Shown here: positions 21,001 to 27,022 of the stretch, piece after piece
Layout: every line of letters begins with the position of its first letter
Numbering within the stretch: the first letter of the stretch is position 1
Assembly: GCA_035222895.1 (NCBI GenBank)
Contig: JAVYIG010000067.1
Location: forward strand, 992,001 to 1,056,000
Direction: 5' to 3'
Source of the DNA: Strongylocentrotus droebachiensis
Taxonomy: Eukaryota > Echinodermata > Echinoidea > Camarodonta > Strongylocentrotidae
DNA length: 64,000 nt
The notes under the pieces: generated by a model
Seen by the model: only the letters and a program-made list of their open reading frames with translations
The model's database searches: none
What the model was told of the DNA's origin: nothing
Translations under genes and position numbers: made by a program

Positions 21001-23382
21001 GCTGGTATAAGTCAGTTGTAATCTTTCCTGAAAGAGAATCATCCAACTCCAAAAGAACGACCAGCAAGTTCTGTTGGTTTTTTAAGATACTCACGGTTGG
21101 TATTTGGACGGCCATGTCGATGGTCAGAGGATCGTTCAGACACGTTCCGAGGAGATAGCTACCAATGATCTTGACTTCCAATGGCTTGCGTAACTTGATT
21201 TCTCCCTTGAGTTGGGTCTTCTTCCATCGCATCGGCAAACACACATTCTTGGGCAGGGAGCCTTCCAGTTCGGATGCCTATTATTACAAGATAATTGAAA
21301 AATTTGGTTCAGAACTTCAGAAATATTTTTTTTTTTTGTAATTACGCTCTCTTCAAGACTACACAGTCCTAAATCTATATCTATTTTTATGACAGTATTC
21401 TGTGGAATCACTAACTTTTTCGCTACAATTTTTTTAAGGATGAATTATTTCAGGCAGTTGAGATAGATTTTTATATAAGTTTATTACTTTCATTTCAATA
21501 AAATAAAAAAAATGAAAGTGATCAGATTTGTCTTCTTCTCACTTTCCTTATATTCAGTCCACAATTACTAAATTTTTCGCTCAGTTTTTATGGACAGGAA
21601 TACGTCTACAAAAAAAAGTACTAACTATTTCATCCCATTATATGTTATTTACCACATCTAAGATTTTCGTATATACGATCAAAGCATTAAGTTAACATGT
21701 TGACGACTGAATTCTCGGATTCACATAGGCATTCAATACAGGGGCCTGCCGGTTCCCGATGGCAATCGGTTAATATACCAAACTGTAGCTCCCCCGATAC
21801 AGATAACAAGACTAACATTGAAAAAAATATTGCTATATATATTTTTTTGTCTCGCAACGTTTTGTGCGCCGCTGCAACACTTCGTCAGGTAATAAAATAT
21901 AATGTAAGCAACCGTGTTTTATACTCTACGGGCGGATCCGTAGGTCAAATAATTTGATCAATAATTAGAACAATAACCGACAAGACCTATTGGCCGAAGC
22001 ACACAGGTGCTCAAGTGATCGTGATCTTTTAGATCCCTTGTTGATCATACATTGCGAGACAAATGAATATCACTAGCGATACTATTTTCGATACTATATC
22101 CGCAATGAGTAATATATTTAGCAAGACTACCGTTACTCACATCTGGAAGGGTCATTGGTGGCAGCTTGCGCAAGATCTCTTCAAGTGACTGAAGAATAGG
22201 AAGTAAACCCTTCTTCTTCTTCTCTTTCAACTCGACCTCCATGCGAAGCTCATCCATCTAATTTGGACATAAAGAGATTGACAGAAAGAGAAACCATGAG
22301 ACTAATCACCAGAAATCAACAACTTTGGAAGTTTACTCAAGAGTATGGGTTGTTTCTAAGGACTACCTCAGTATTATCATCTTAGTAAATGCATTCTAAA
22401 GCAACAACAACAAAAAACAAACACAAATCAACAGAAATTCAACAGGGGATATTCTGGAAAATGTTATAAAGAATCAAAGGAAACCATGTTTATATCCTGA
22501 TAATTATAAAATATAAGTACACTTTTCAATTAATGTTAATATTTTGAATTATAAATGAACACATATCATTCTCAGATCATCACTTTTTTCTCATGAAGAA
22601 TTCCAATAAACAGGATAATAGAGATTTGTTGCTAGGTCAATTTTTATGTAAATGAAATCTAGATTACGGGTTGTACAACTCATGTTCTGGGCAATGTTAA
22701 CTTTAAACCTGGTCTGAACACTATATCCAACCTTAAACCAAATAATAAACTTAAACTATAACAAAACTGTAACCTGAAATATATTCAAATTTATGGATGT
22801 TTCTTTCCTGGGGACCTAGTGATGAGTTATTCCATCAACCCGTTATTAATGAATGAACTTCAATACTTTTTTTGAATCCAGTTTGCATACATTACTTGCT
22901 GCCATGTCGGGCAAGCATCAGGCAACATTTTGGTTGTCAAGTCGAACCTTTGTTTAAAAAGTATGCATTAAATTTGAATACGAAGTAAACTGGGCTATTG
23001 GTCGACATCACCCAACAGGAAAATTCAACTAGAGACCTGGGGCCTGTTCCTCAAAACCATCATTAGTCTAACTTCTTGACTATCCCATTGAAACGTGTGT
23101 TAATCTTATAACACACGTTTCAATGGGATGGTCGAGAAGTTGGACTTATGACGGTTTCGAGGAATGGGCCCCTGTACATACCTGTAACTTGAACAAGCTC
23201 GAGTTGTAAAGCATCTCTGTCTCTTTTAGAGAAGCAAGTTCTGTCATGGTGGGAGGTTTGTACAGCTCGGCTTTATTCAGTTTTTGTTTCTTAGAAGGCA
23301 ATCTGTTCTTTATCCCGGGAAGCCGTTTTCTGAAATTGGCAACACTGGACTCCTCCAAACCTTCTCCAACTTCATCACCCAT
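1..23382 (-). CDS. NOL6: NOL6 (nucleolar protein 6, Nrap/Utp22 family), spliced gene, 3' end off the window
   Basis: Coding span of a multi-exon minus-strand gene; exons are listed separately. The assembled product (about 916 residues here; vertebrate NOL6 is about 1146) follows the family from start to about four-fifths of its length, with blocks such as GSYLLGTC, KRALY, LLKVWLHQRELDK, FHQHFPVVFVDPSGYLNLCAD, SELRRFQDG, VVCHLESSG, VRLAKRW and LFLHPEPF in order. Family knowledge: NOL6/Utp22 is a nucleolar scaffold of the SSU processome for 18S rRNA maturation, built from repeated nucleotidyltransferase (PAP/OAS1-like) folds that are thought inactive. GSYLLGT is the nucleotidyltransferase GS-type motif. 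All junctions are GT-AG and phases agree throughout. Basic N-terminus (KKQKLNKAELYK) fits nucleolar import. The C-terminal part (after DWESTPLFINLN) is beyond position 1. Introns are repeat-rich but the exons show no stop or frameshift, so the gene is probably functional. Confidence 0.95.
280..312. repeat. (GA)n-rich simple repeat
   Basis: A short run of gagaga/gggaga in intron 17 of NOL6. Confidence 0.8.
464..616 (-). CDS. NOL6: NOL6 exon 17
   Basis: 153 nt: VHQHHGAFGPTVRLAKRWVASHLLADHMTSECIELLVAYLFLHPEPFTSPV, close to 'QQQHPAFSGVARLAKRWVRAQLLGEGFADESLDLVAAALFLHPEPFTPP'. Acceptor GCTAACAG, donor GGT|GTAAGT. Confidence 0.96.
617..1318. other. NOL6 intron 16, nothing recognised
   Basis: AT-rich intron without a repeat or ORF that I can support. 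Confidence 0.6.
1319..1482 (-). CDS. NOL6: NOL6 exon 16
   Basis: 164 nt: DGFVFQVSVAHRREIVLLKEVITKEG...LERETGHLPHLTSLLHG. Matches 'DGFVFRIRVAYQREPQILKEV...LERDTRQLPLLTSALHG'. Phase with exon 17 selects donor CGG|GTCAGT. Acceptor TCACCTCAG. Confidence 0.95.
1560..2475. repeat. Tandem array, unit about 150 bp, in NOL6 intron 15
   Basis: The phrase 'atatttaatgagctatgac' with flanking 'gatacca tg(t/a)accttcatatcaaattt' recurs at about 1700, 1858, 2073, 2213 and 2362. An (ATA)n tract near 1881-1908 expands one interval. The array runs directly into a TTAA element, and the unit resumes at 2988 ('gttattaatcggaaaccaaattt'), so the element sits inside the array. Confidence 0.8.
2476..2987 (-). mobile_element. 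TTAA-flanked MITE, family A, copy 1 (inverted)
   Basis: About 510 bp, ends TTAAAGGTAATAAAAAGTTT and its inverse, with TTAA at both edges. It holds an internal palindrome (tttaccgg-tgctc-ccggtaaa). Same element as 11609-12118 and 54469-54967, in the opposite orientation. The TTAA target and short TIR suggest a piggyBac-type non-autonomous element; it encodes nothing. Confidence 0.85.
2988..3682. other. Array remnant and unassigned intron sequence
   Basis: Last piece of the ~150-bp array, then 'acggacggacg' and 'ggaggggataataata' as seen at the end of dispersed invertebrate repeats. A retroposon-like tail 'taagtgctttatgagcacc' followed by an att-rich run lies near 3258-3295. No gene. Confidence 0.5.
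3683..3837 (-). CDS. NOL6: NOL6 exon 15
   Basis: 155 nt: VVCHLESSGKWPDDLEAIHHIKTAFHLKMADMLHKQ...ATASHILAIV, matching 'VVCHLEGSGQWPQDAEAVQRVRAAFQLRLAELLTQQ'. Acceptor GAACACAG, donor GTG|GTAAGG. Confidence 0.96.
3838..4351. other. NOL6 intron 14, no feature beyond a C/A run
   Basis: A C-run followed by an A-run at about 4149-4172 is the only structure seen. Confidence 0.5.
4352..4469 (-). CDS. NOL6: NOL6 exon 14
   Basis: 118 nt: VYPPCAGWPSDRLRTVGPSVPAKIPSNDKQCPTWIPALR. It continues exon 13 in phase 0 as vertebrate 'TEVFPPTPVRPAFSF...' does. Acceptor CACCATCAG, donor GAG|GTATGC. Intron 13 between them is about 3.6 kb. Confidence 0.9.
4660..5228. repeat. (ATC)n-like degenerate microsatellite leading into the exon satellite
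   Basis: 'atcattacctttataagagtcacaccata' and many atc/acc triplets. A very similar stretch lies at 7170-7300, on the other side of the LINE insertion, so this block is itself duplicated. Confidence 0.7.
5982..7170 (+). mobile_element. 5'-truncated non-LTR retrotransposon (Jockey/CR1-like), RT C-terminal part
   Basis: Open frame to 6746 (about 255 residues from the LINE) starts inside the reverse transcriptase after the catalytic core. It shows the thumb motif TKFLGVYINEKLDWSDHVKHI split by normal spacing, a LILPHISYCNILW block and the usual end RGPGVWNSLPNDI...FKRALK. A 3' UTR follows and ends in (aaat)n at 7138-7169. It lies inside the exon-13 satellite, opposite to the NOL6 gene. The catalytic YADD is missing, so this copy cannot move by itself. 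No clear target-site duplication, because the target is a triplet repeat. Confidence 0.88.
7171..7355. repeat. ATC-rich spacer, copy of the 4680-4850 block
   Basis: 'ctcacgaatatcattacctttaaaagagtcacaccatt' repeats the sequence near 4695-4730 with few changes. It is the part of the array to the right of the LINE. Confidence 0.7.
8101..8344 (-). CDS. NOL6: NOL6 exon 13 (parent of the intron satellite)
   Basis: 244 nt: HAGIKPDSIAYTGGQLDPILQ...GEEELLQISVAYTKLGRHLRELKDLPLMISSVQGTSPAIRHTE. Matches 'HYVGGPLDALIQG...STGEEALVAAV...LPLTVSAVQGAHPVLRYTE'. The phase with exon 12 fixes the acceptor as CTCACCCAG|ACATGC rather than the nearer GCAG. Donor GAG|GTGAGT. The last ~84 nt plus donor are the seed of the satellite in intron 13. 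Confidence 0.95.
8345..8815. repeat. NOL6 intron 12 with (GA)n tracts
   Basis: Purine-rich (ga)n at about 8637-8680 and 8750-8775. Nothing else recognised. Confidence 0.6.
8816..8964 (-). CDS. NOL6: NOL6 exon 12
   Basis: 149 nt: AKAFSDFWGKKSELRRFQDGSICEAVVWPGTSVAEKRLVCSHIVRHILHL, close to 'FRQFWGSRSELRRFQDGAIREAVVWEAASMSQKRLIPHQVVTHLL'. Acceptor TCGTAACAG, donor CCT|GTAAGT. Confidence 0.96.
8965..9478. other. NOL6 intron 11, distal part, nothing recognised
   Basis: AT-rich intron sequence with no supported element. Confidence 0.5.
9479..9851 (+). mobile_element. TTAA MITE, family B, copy 1
   Basis: About 373 bp between TTAA sites, ends TTAAAGATAAAGTTGAGTTC and (inverse) GAACTCAACCTTTAA. 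Internal phrase 'tggtcatgcgattgcattgtgaaa' is shared with 43924-44298, 53978-54329 and 41216-41601. Non-coding. Confidence 0.85.
9968..10090 (-). CDS. NOL6: NOL6 exon 11
   Basis: 41 codons, phase 0 both sides: WPVNSPPPKIEEQGPLTFGLLLN...PAANTTE, aligning with 'TLTLGLLLRPEGLTSVLELGPEAD'. Acceptor TTCCACTAG, donor GAG|GTAAAA. The branch/polypyrimidine region of its acceptor lies at the edge of a 153-bp tandem array (10103-10515). Confidence 0.9.
10103..10515. repeat. Tandem repeat, 153-bp unit, about 2.7 copies
   Basis: 'ggatacaactcccaatttatgg' recurs with unit starts at 10103, 10256 and 10409. The array starts 13 bp from the exon 11 acceptor, so one unit supplies that exon's polypyrimidine/branch region. 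Confidence 0.88.
10516..11068. other. NOL6 intron 10, nothing recognised
   Basis: No repeat or gene supported here. Confidence 0.4.
11069..11246 (-). CDS. NOL6: NOL6 exon 10
   Basis: 178 nt: ITKLKQLRPSVKKF...DRGGNFTRVVLPRVEEILRQALGDRIKLLASGLFHPAE. Aligns with 'DNGGDYVSAALGPLTTLLEQGLGSRLNLLAHS'. Acceptor CACCTTCAG, donor GAG|GTAACT. Confidence 0.94.
11453..12452. repeat. Tandem duplication (about 245-bp unit), first copy split by a MITE
   Basis: 'aagtgcctcattacaaat...gaattgcataca...aggtaggacaagccataatg...gcatgag(c)(t/c)gttcctt...agagtgtgcatggacttcacagtgtaatagat' is read twice. Copy 1 is 11453-11608 plus 12119-12205; copy 2 is 12206-12452 and lacks the MITE. Confidence 0.88.
11609..12118 (+). 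mobile_element. TTAA-flanked MITE, family A, copy 2
   Basis: Same 510-bp element as 2476-2987, intact at both ends (TTAAAGGTAATACAAAGTTT and its inverse). The uninterrupted second copy of the host repeat at about 12345-12375 serves as an empty site. Confidence 0.9.
12453..12647. other. NOL6 intron 9, unassigned
   Basis: Short intron stretch between the duplication and exon 9. Confidence 0.4.
12648..12760 (-). CDS. NOL6: NOL6 exon 9
   Basis: 113 nt: LKHEAKLGLACLDDKRIDGFHCLFMTPVPFIRKFDHLFT, matching 'QHEARLSMMLLDSRADDGFHLLLMTPKPMIRAFDHVLHL'. Acceptor TTCATCTAG, donor TAC|GTGAGT. The exon is short and lies outside the longer open frames. Confidence 0.94.
12761..14470. repeat. NOL6 intron 8: retroposon-like tails and a GC-rich segment
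   Basis: A hairpin of G- and C-runs at about 13119-13164 follows 'gcgagggagcgaagcgaccga', a phrase common at ends of dispersed elements. An 'aaataaatg' tail at 13671-13700 looks like a LINE end. A CpG-rich stretch (13725-14110) holds a small inverted pair (gttgccgatttg / caaatcggcaac, 13841 and 13934). It closes with 'ggcgctttataaatacc' and (ggatt)n at 14446-14485, like a SINE tail. No credible coding sequence. Confidence 0.5.
14818..15594. mobile_element. TTAA element with long inverted ends, family C
   Basis: 777 bp. The left arm TTAAAGCCCAAGTCCACTCC and about 120 following bases are mirrored by the right arm ending GAGTGGACTTGTCCTTTAA (shared: caaactttttttgattggtt, ataactttcttattag). Flanked by TTAA. 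Non-coding. Confidence 0.88.
15591..15766. mobile_element. Small TTAA foldback MITE sharing a TTAA with family C
   Basis: 176 bp, ends TTAAAGCCCCACTGCACTA and its perfect inverse. Its left TTAA (15591-15594) is also the right TTAA of the 14818-15594 element. Its right end lies about 40 bp from the exon 8 donor. Confidence 0.85.
15809..15972 (-). CDS. NOL6: NOL6 exon 8
   Basis: 164 nt: ATTDWASKGVTMCKSS...FHQHFPVVFVDPSGYLNLCADMTRTTYEH. One of the best conserved blocks (vertebrate FSVVFLDSSGHLNLCADVT). Acceptor AAATTTAG, donor CAT|GTAAGA. Confidence 0.96.
15995..16190. repeat. (GA)n simple repeat
   Basis: Purine tract, mostly gagaga and ggagag, just upstream of the exon 8 acceptor on the gene strand, where it reads as a long polypyrimidine tract. 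Confidence 0.85.
16260..16410. repeat. Dispersed repeat, also at 48830-48945 in reverse
   Basis: 'ggtccctcggagaggacct', 'gccgtctgg' and 'caagcatttatgctttct' recur in inverse order on the other strand at 48830-48945. Confidence 0.75.
16565..16685 (-). CDS. NOL6: NOL6 exon 7
   Basis: 121 nt: TCGGCNGFLISMVVAHLLDNGQVNKVMSGQQ...VLHFI, matching 'GFLVSMLVVFLVSTRKIHTTMSGYQVLRSVLQFLA'. Acceptor CTCCTCTAG, donor TCG|GTGAGT. Its 5' edge plus acceptor is duplicated at 17161-17223. Confidence 0.94.
16756..17157. mobile_element. Palindromic MITE, family D, copy 1
   Basis: About 400 bp, nearly a full palindrome, centre near 16956. TIR reads ctatagagt..cgaag..gtgacgtca on both sides; arms share 'gaccatctgaataaat' and 'gagccagagcatataacactgag'. 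It lies between exon 7 and a duplicated fragment of exon 7. Confidence 0.92.
17161..17223 (-). pseudogene. Duplicated 5' edge of NOL6 exon 7 with acceptor
   Basis: Copy of 16646-16708. On the minus strand it gives a pyrimidine tract, TTTAG at 17200-17201, then about 40 nt that still read T-Y-G-G-C-N-G-F-L-I-S-M against the real T-C-G-G-C-N-G-F-L-I-S-M. It lies in intron 6 upstream of the true exon and has no matching donor, so it is probably silent. Confidence 0.88.
17224..17530. repeat. Dispersed repeat, relative of 59365-59840
   Basis: Shares 'cgcagtcgaaaatgatgcctccgcc', 'ctaatcagttcattggctctgcaag' and 'tgacctcatg' in reverse orientation with 59365-59840. Confidence 0.75.
17573..18240. mobile_element. 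Nested inverted-repeat elements
   Basis: Outer arms: 'tatgaacctaacggacaaagaaag' (from 17579) and its degenerate inverse (to about 18237). Inside them a hairpin 17617-17766 (arms begin cagttcctcaggtagaca) and a TIR element 17764-18201 (ends ggggcctgtcaccacgaaat and inverse). At least three palindromes nest within 670 bp next to exon 6. Confidence 0.85.
18301..18461 (-). CDS. NOL6: NOL6 exon 6
   Basis: 161 nt: TFPPTPHYNFSILRD...FKDAVLLLKVWLHQRELDK. The LLKVWLxQRELDK block is diagnostic for the family. Acceptor GCTTTCAG, donor AAG|GTAGGA. A TIR element ends about 100 bp downstream of the donor. Confidence 0.95.
18462..19139. other. Upstream part of intron 5 (5b-6), unassigned
   Basis: Contains a solitary 'aatagagtaccgaagc' near 18990, a family D end fragment. 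Nothing else supported. Confidence 0.45.
19140..19265 (-). pseudogene. Diverged duplicate of NOL6 exon 5 3' edge and following intron
   Basis: On the minus strand 'aattgtgaaggag' then GTATAT mirrors the real 'aattgtgaagaag|GTAAAT'. The next ~110 bases (tagtctat, gccaacgccat) also align with the real intron. The microexon is not repeated here. Probably silent relic. Confidence 0.7.
19297..19323 (-). CDS. NOL6: NOL6 probable microexon 5b (27 nt)
   Basis: A 27-nt segment bounded by acceptor TTATATTACAG and donor CTG|GTAAGC. It keeps frame between exon 5 and exon 6, inserting about nine residues (GRKFNARTP) where vertebrate NOL6 also has extra residues before PPTPRYN. The splice sites are seen; use in mRNA is inference, and exons 5 and 6 also join in frame without it, so it may be alternative. 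Confidence 0.6.
19433..19552 (-). CDS. NOL6: NOL6 exon 5
   Basis: 120 nt: KNATVRLIPCLPETGF...PSKNNIRQQWYNQNCEE, matching 'VTVRLHPCPPPDFF...PTKNNVRSAWY'. Acceptor GGCTGCAG, donor AAG|GTAAAT. Its 3' edge is duplicated at about 19140-19265. Confidence 0.93.
19743..20130. mobile_element. Palindromic MITE, family D, copy 2
   Basis: Same element as 16756-17157 (gagtaccgaagctgtgac... to ...gacgtcccacttcacaactct), with central loop shortened and end bases diverged. Right end lies about 25 bp from the exon 4 donor. Confidence 0.9.
20155..20326 (-). CDS. NOL6: NOL6 exon 4
   Basis: 57 codons plus one base: ECLQPKDYLNFRYHHKRALYCTYL...VILLKLVG. Matches 'YFRKRALYLAHLAHHL' of the family. Acceptor TTGATGCAG, donor TTG|GTAAGT. 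A palindromic MITE ends only about 25 bp beyond the donor. Confidence 0.94.
20354..20388. repeat. (GATTT)n microsatellite
   Basis: About six units of gattt in intron 3. Confidence 0.9.
20389..20907. other. NOL6 intron 3, AT-rich, nothing recognised
   Basis: No supported element. Confidence 0.4.
20908..20990 (-). pseudogene. Duplicate of microexon 5b with lost acceptor
   Basis: 20945-20971 aligns with the 27-nt microexon and is followed by the same donor GTAAGCTTCAAATAAC. The acceptor TTACAG of the microexon is changed to TTTGTG here. Situated in intron 3, so out of order. Confidence 0.75.
21095..21277 (-). CDS. NOL6: NOL6 exon 3 (nucleotidyltransferase GS motif)
   Basis: 61 codons, ASELEGSLPKNVCLP...KIIGSYLLGTCLND...VQIPT. 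It holds the conserved GSYLLGTC block that starts the first nucleotidyltransferase-like domain. Acceptor AATAATAG, donor ACC|GTGAGT. Confidence 0.94.
21278..22140. other. NOL6 intron 2, unassigned
   Basis: Contains 'gtctcgcaacgttttg' (21848) and 'cattgcgagaca' (22050), a weak inverted pair that may bound an unrecognised element of about 210 bp. No gene. Confidence 0.4.
22141..22257 (-). CDS. NOL6: NOL6 exon 2
   Basis: 39 codons, phase 0 on both sides: MDELRMEVELKEKKKKG...MTLPD. It aligns with the charged helix 'VEELLKEVRLSEKKKDRIDAF' of the family. Acceptor AAATTAG, donor GAT|GTGAGT. Confidence 0.92.
22258..23038. other. NOL6 intron 1, unassigned
   Basis: AT-rich, no repeat or ORF supported. 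Confidence 0.4.
23039..23172. repeat. Foldback beside the NOL6 exon 1 donor
   Basis: Inverted arms of about 60 bp: 'ggggcctgttcctcaaaacc' with 'cccattgaaacgtgtgtta', and their inverse ending at 23172. It stops 8 bp from the donor of exon 1. Confidence 0.88.
23182..23382 (-). CDS. NOL6: NOL6 coding exon 1 (start codon)
   Basis: 67 codons from ATG (complement of 23380-23382): begins MGDEVGEGLEESS and ends with ETEMLYNSSLFKLQ, which matches the vertebrate N-terminal block 'ETEILFHSSLLRLQ'. Donor CAG|GTATGT. An acceptor-like TTTTCACAG ends at about 23403, so a non-coding 5' exon probably lies upstream. No TATA box was recognised. Confidence 0.93.
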
Positions 23383-23734
23383 GATGCAAAATCACTCCAG
23401 TTCTGTGAAAAGAAATAAAAATGAGAGCAAATTGAAAAGGACTTGTGCTGTTATGAATCATCATCATGGTTTCCAATGCACTAGTAATGCTATGAAGGAA
23501 AAACTGTGCATGAGCTACAAGTTCGTAATGACGTTATCAGTTTTTCCTTCATAATCATTTTGCCTTGCGCGTAGAATGAGATTTAGATGACTTAATGCGC
23601 AGCGAGAGTTTAAAAGACGGCTGCAAGATAATCAACATGAATGTCAATTTCGACCCATAATTTTCAGAAAAGGGACCAATAAACAGATTTATTCAGTCAA
23701 GTTGGTAAGTGGACCCGATGTATAGAGTATTAGT
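23383..23734. other. NOL6 5' flank
   Basis: Contains the likely acceptor of a 5' UTR intron (TTTTCACAG on the minus strand, near 23403). No TATA box seen, as is usual for housekeeping genes. Confidence 0.45.
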
Positions 23735-23893
23735 ATACGGTACACATTTTCTCAGGTTTCACGGCAAACCGCTGCAGAATACAAGTTGAGGGCGCGCGCC
23801 TGTGTGAAGTTATCTACCGTAATGTCTCAGATCCTCATTACGGTATGCACTTGTATTGTGCAGCGGGTTGCCGTGAAAAAGTGTATACTAATA
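23735..23893. repeat. Foldback in the NOL6 upstream region
   Basis: Arms share 'gtatac', 'ttcacggcaa' with 'cgctgca', 'atacaagt' and 'taccgtaatg'. Diverged palindrome of about 160 bp around a central 'ttatctaccgtaatgtctcagatcctcattacggta'-type stem (only partly quoted here). Confidence 0.7.
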
Positions 23894-24110
23894 TCAATGT
23901 TTTTCTCGAAAAACACTCCAAAAATAACAAGAAAATTGACATGAAACAAAATAAACATACAAACTTTTAACTCATGATCTTTATTTGGACATTTAATGAA
24001 TCTTTATCTTTTGGGTATGTTTTAGTAGGGTATCTCCACGCTGGAGTTACAGGTCAAATTTTGGATACGTTTCTGATTTTGGATTGCGATGCGACTAATA
24101 GCATTAGCAG

Positions 24111-25299
24111 TAGGGGCGCTGGTCCGAGAATGAGGATCGTCCTAATAAACGAGGATATCCTCATAAATGCGGACAAAATGCGTCCTCATAAACAAGGATC
24201 GTCTGCATTTTTTGCGGACGTTTTTTTTTCATCAGCGCTCTGCGGGTTTCGGGTTACCGAACCGCCCGCTGACATTGACAATGCCAAATTTGGATTCCCC
24301 ATGGGAAAAATAACCCTAGTTGACCGTCTACTTTTGTGGGTTGTCCGTCTTCCCAAGGATTTATTGCTCATAATGTGTAGGTATGTTACAATGTGTGTGC
24401 TTTCACCAAGAAGGTTTCTGCCATGGGGCTGTTATGCACTATTGGAGACCAATTTGGATAGCCTACGTAAATGTGATCTTTTGATGGGCTGATTAGATTT
24501 TTGTTTCATGATTTCTATTGGATGAGAAGAATGACATTGTTATCTTTCATTTCATACTAAACTTTTTATGATTTATGTTTTCGGCGGTTTGTTTTGCTGC
24601 ACTGTTTCACAAGAGCCGTGTTTAGTGCCATTCTGTACCCTGATCCTACCTACAGGATTTGAAAAAAAGTATCTAGACCGATTGGTTAACATGTGAATTT
24701 GCTTTTGGTGAAATTTCAGCAAAATCTAACGATTAGAAATATGTTTTTTTGGATGAGGAATGTGAAAATGTCATGCAAAAATGACGGCCCGTTTAGCGTT
24801 TTTTGTGTATTTACATACATTTTGGGGTAATTTTATGTCATGAAATAGAATCTTTCGGTCACATTTGAGATCACAACTTTTCGTTTACAAACAAAGGAAA
24901 ACAAAGCAATTAAATACATGATTTCCGGGCGTTTAAAATTGGCATAACTTTCTTATTACTGGGGCTATTATGATGAATGAGGCATCAAATAAAAGGTCTT
25001 ATCAAGCTCTGTCGAATGGCATAAAGCAGGAGCTTGAATTCTGAGATTTAATTTTTTTGTAACATCCCTATAATGTGAAGCCGAAGGTCTCTGTACAAAC
25101 TTAGTCAATGTAAAAAAATAAAATGCATCAAGAAAATCATCCCGGAATCCGTTTTTTGCATCGCCAATGTGCCAATCACAAATATGGAACATCTGCTTTT
25201 TTGCAGACGATCCTTGTTTTTGAGGACGCATTGGTCCGCGTTTACAAAGACGATCTTCGTTTATGAAGACGATCCTTATTCTCGGACCAGCGCCCCTAG
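24111..25299. mobile_element. 1.2-kb DNA transposon relic with ~130-bp TIRs
   Basis: Left end TAGGGGCGCTGGTCCGAGAA and right end the inverse, ...CGGACCAGCGCCCCTA. Inner TIR phrases 'gaggatcgtc', 'tgcgtcctcataaacaagg' pair across 24120-24230 and 25185-25290. Internal open frames do not resemble a transposase I can name. Non-autonomous. Confidence 0.85.
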
Positions 25300-25689
25300 G
25301 CTACTGACTAGTAGATTTAACAGCAACAAATTTAGTGTATGGGACTACCCTTACAACACGGCGACTTTCTTTAACGCGGATTTGATAAACACATCTTAGA
25401 ATGAACAAAAATAATGACAAATCTGATTAGAATCATCCATACAATTACCGATGAACATGTTTGTATCATACTTACTCCAAAGATAGAGAAATAACAGAAG
25501 AAATAAAGACACACGTGCGTCCCTTCCCGTTTCACGAGATTCTCTCTGTTGAAGGTGTAGCTGAAAGACAAATATAAAAAGGCAAAATCGATTTTGCCAT
25601 AGCTGAATGGGATGGGGCGGGTGGTATGGGTGGTAGTTTGCAGGCACAAACCCAGGTCAGTCGTAAAAGAGAGTCTGCACTATAAGACT
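25300..25689. other. Unassigned
   Basis: No gene or repeat recognised between the TIR element and the LINE relic. Confidence 0.4.
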
Positions 25690-26440
25690 ACTATAGGCCA
25701 TGTACTACCACTCTACCAACATCCACTCTACCAACATCGATATGTGCTACCAAATAAAGTTGGTAAAATTATACATTCCCAAAGTAGTCAGGTGCTTCAA
25801 GTGCCAAAGATTTGGGCATGGGGCAGCAACGTGCCGGTCTAACATGAGATGCGTTAGAATGGTGGCGAAAGCCACAAGTTTGAGGAGTGCGCCAAAAAAG
25901 ACACCCCGAAATGTGTAAATTGCGGAGGCGAGCATTCTGCTGCTTATAATGGTTGCACACAAGCAAAAAAAAGCTAAACAAGTACAACACATCAAAATCA
26001 CAGAAAAAAATCACATATGCACAAGCATCACAAATATGGACAAATAAACAAAATCCCCCTCAAACTAACATTGTCACACAAGCCTCCCAAATGAGGAAAG
26101 AGGAACAAGAAAACACACAAATTAAACCAAGAGATGCGATACCTGGCTAATATGCCAACGCTGCAACCACACAAAACGTACCTCTCGCAACCACTAGCAC
26201 CCCACAAACTCAAAATGTCTTACCACCTCGAACAACCTCAAAACATCCTTCGAAAATCCCTCGAAAAATCCCACAAAATAAAGCTTCAACAACATCAACA
26301 AACTCCACAACAATCACTTCAAAAAAAGACAATGAAAAGAAAGAAAATCCTTCTGTACCCCTGAACTTTATAGCTACAGCAAATGATGATCAGATAATTA
26401 ACTTTATAAGCAATTGATCCTCTCACTCACAGAGGGCAAA
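25690..26440 (+). pseudogene. LINE ORF1 (gag-like) relic with CCHC zinc knuckles
   Basis: VVRCFKCQRFGHGAATCRSNMRC is a first CCHC knuckle; after a frameshift near 25855 the next frame gives ESHKFEECAKKDTPKCVNCGGEHSAAYNGC in pieces, a second and third knuckle as in Jockey-type ORF1 proteins. A Q/T/N-rich tail follows. Frame breaks show decay. No endonuclease or RT adjoins. Confidence 0.8.
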
Positions 26441-26580
26441 ACTCTCAAAGAAATAAATAATTTAGTTCAGCTGGTCGCAGCGAAAAGATCGCTGCAGCAA
26501 ATAAGTAGTGCTAACAATGTTGATAACGATACTTAAAACATTGATGATACTGTTTTCCATACTATAATGGAATGCACAGA

Positions 26581-27022
26581 TTACACTCAGTACATTAAAA
26601 ATATAATAATATTTAATGTAATAAGAAAATAAAATAAGAACAGTAAAACATTATACAATATTATAATATGCTAATTTACACTCAGTACATCAAAAATATA
26701 ATAACATAATGTAATAAGAAAATAAAATAAGAACAGTAAAACATAACACAATATTATAAATATGCTAAATTACACTCAGTAGACCTACATTAAAAATATA
26801 ATAACATAATGTAATAAGAAAATAAAATAAGAACAGTAAAACATTATACAATATTATAATATGCTAACTTACACTCAGTACACTAAAAATATAATAACAT
26901 AATGTAATAAGAAAATAAAATAAGAACGGTAAAACATAATACAATATTATAAATATGCTAAATTACACTCAGTATATTAAAAATATAATAACATAATGTA
27001 TTAAGAAAATAAAATAAGAAAA
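26581..27022. repeat. Tandem array, about 95-bp unit, 4.5 copies
   Basis: 'ttacactcagtac' heads units at 26581, 26675, 26770, 26869 and 26963; each continues 'aaaaatataataacataatg' and 'aaaataagaac(a/g)gtaaaac'. Very AT-rich. Confidence 0.92.

Noticed and set aside
23974-24492. 172-residue open frame on the plus strand
   Set aside because: It crosses the left end of the TIR element and its product has no recognisable domain; probably chance.
26581-27022. CRISPR array
   Set aside because: The units are head-to-tail repeats without unique spacers, in an animal genome.
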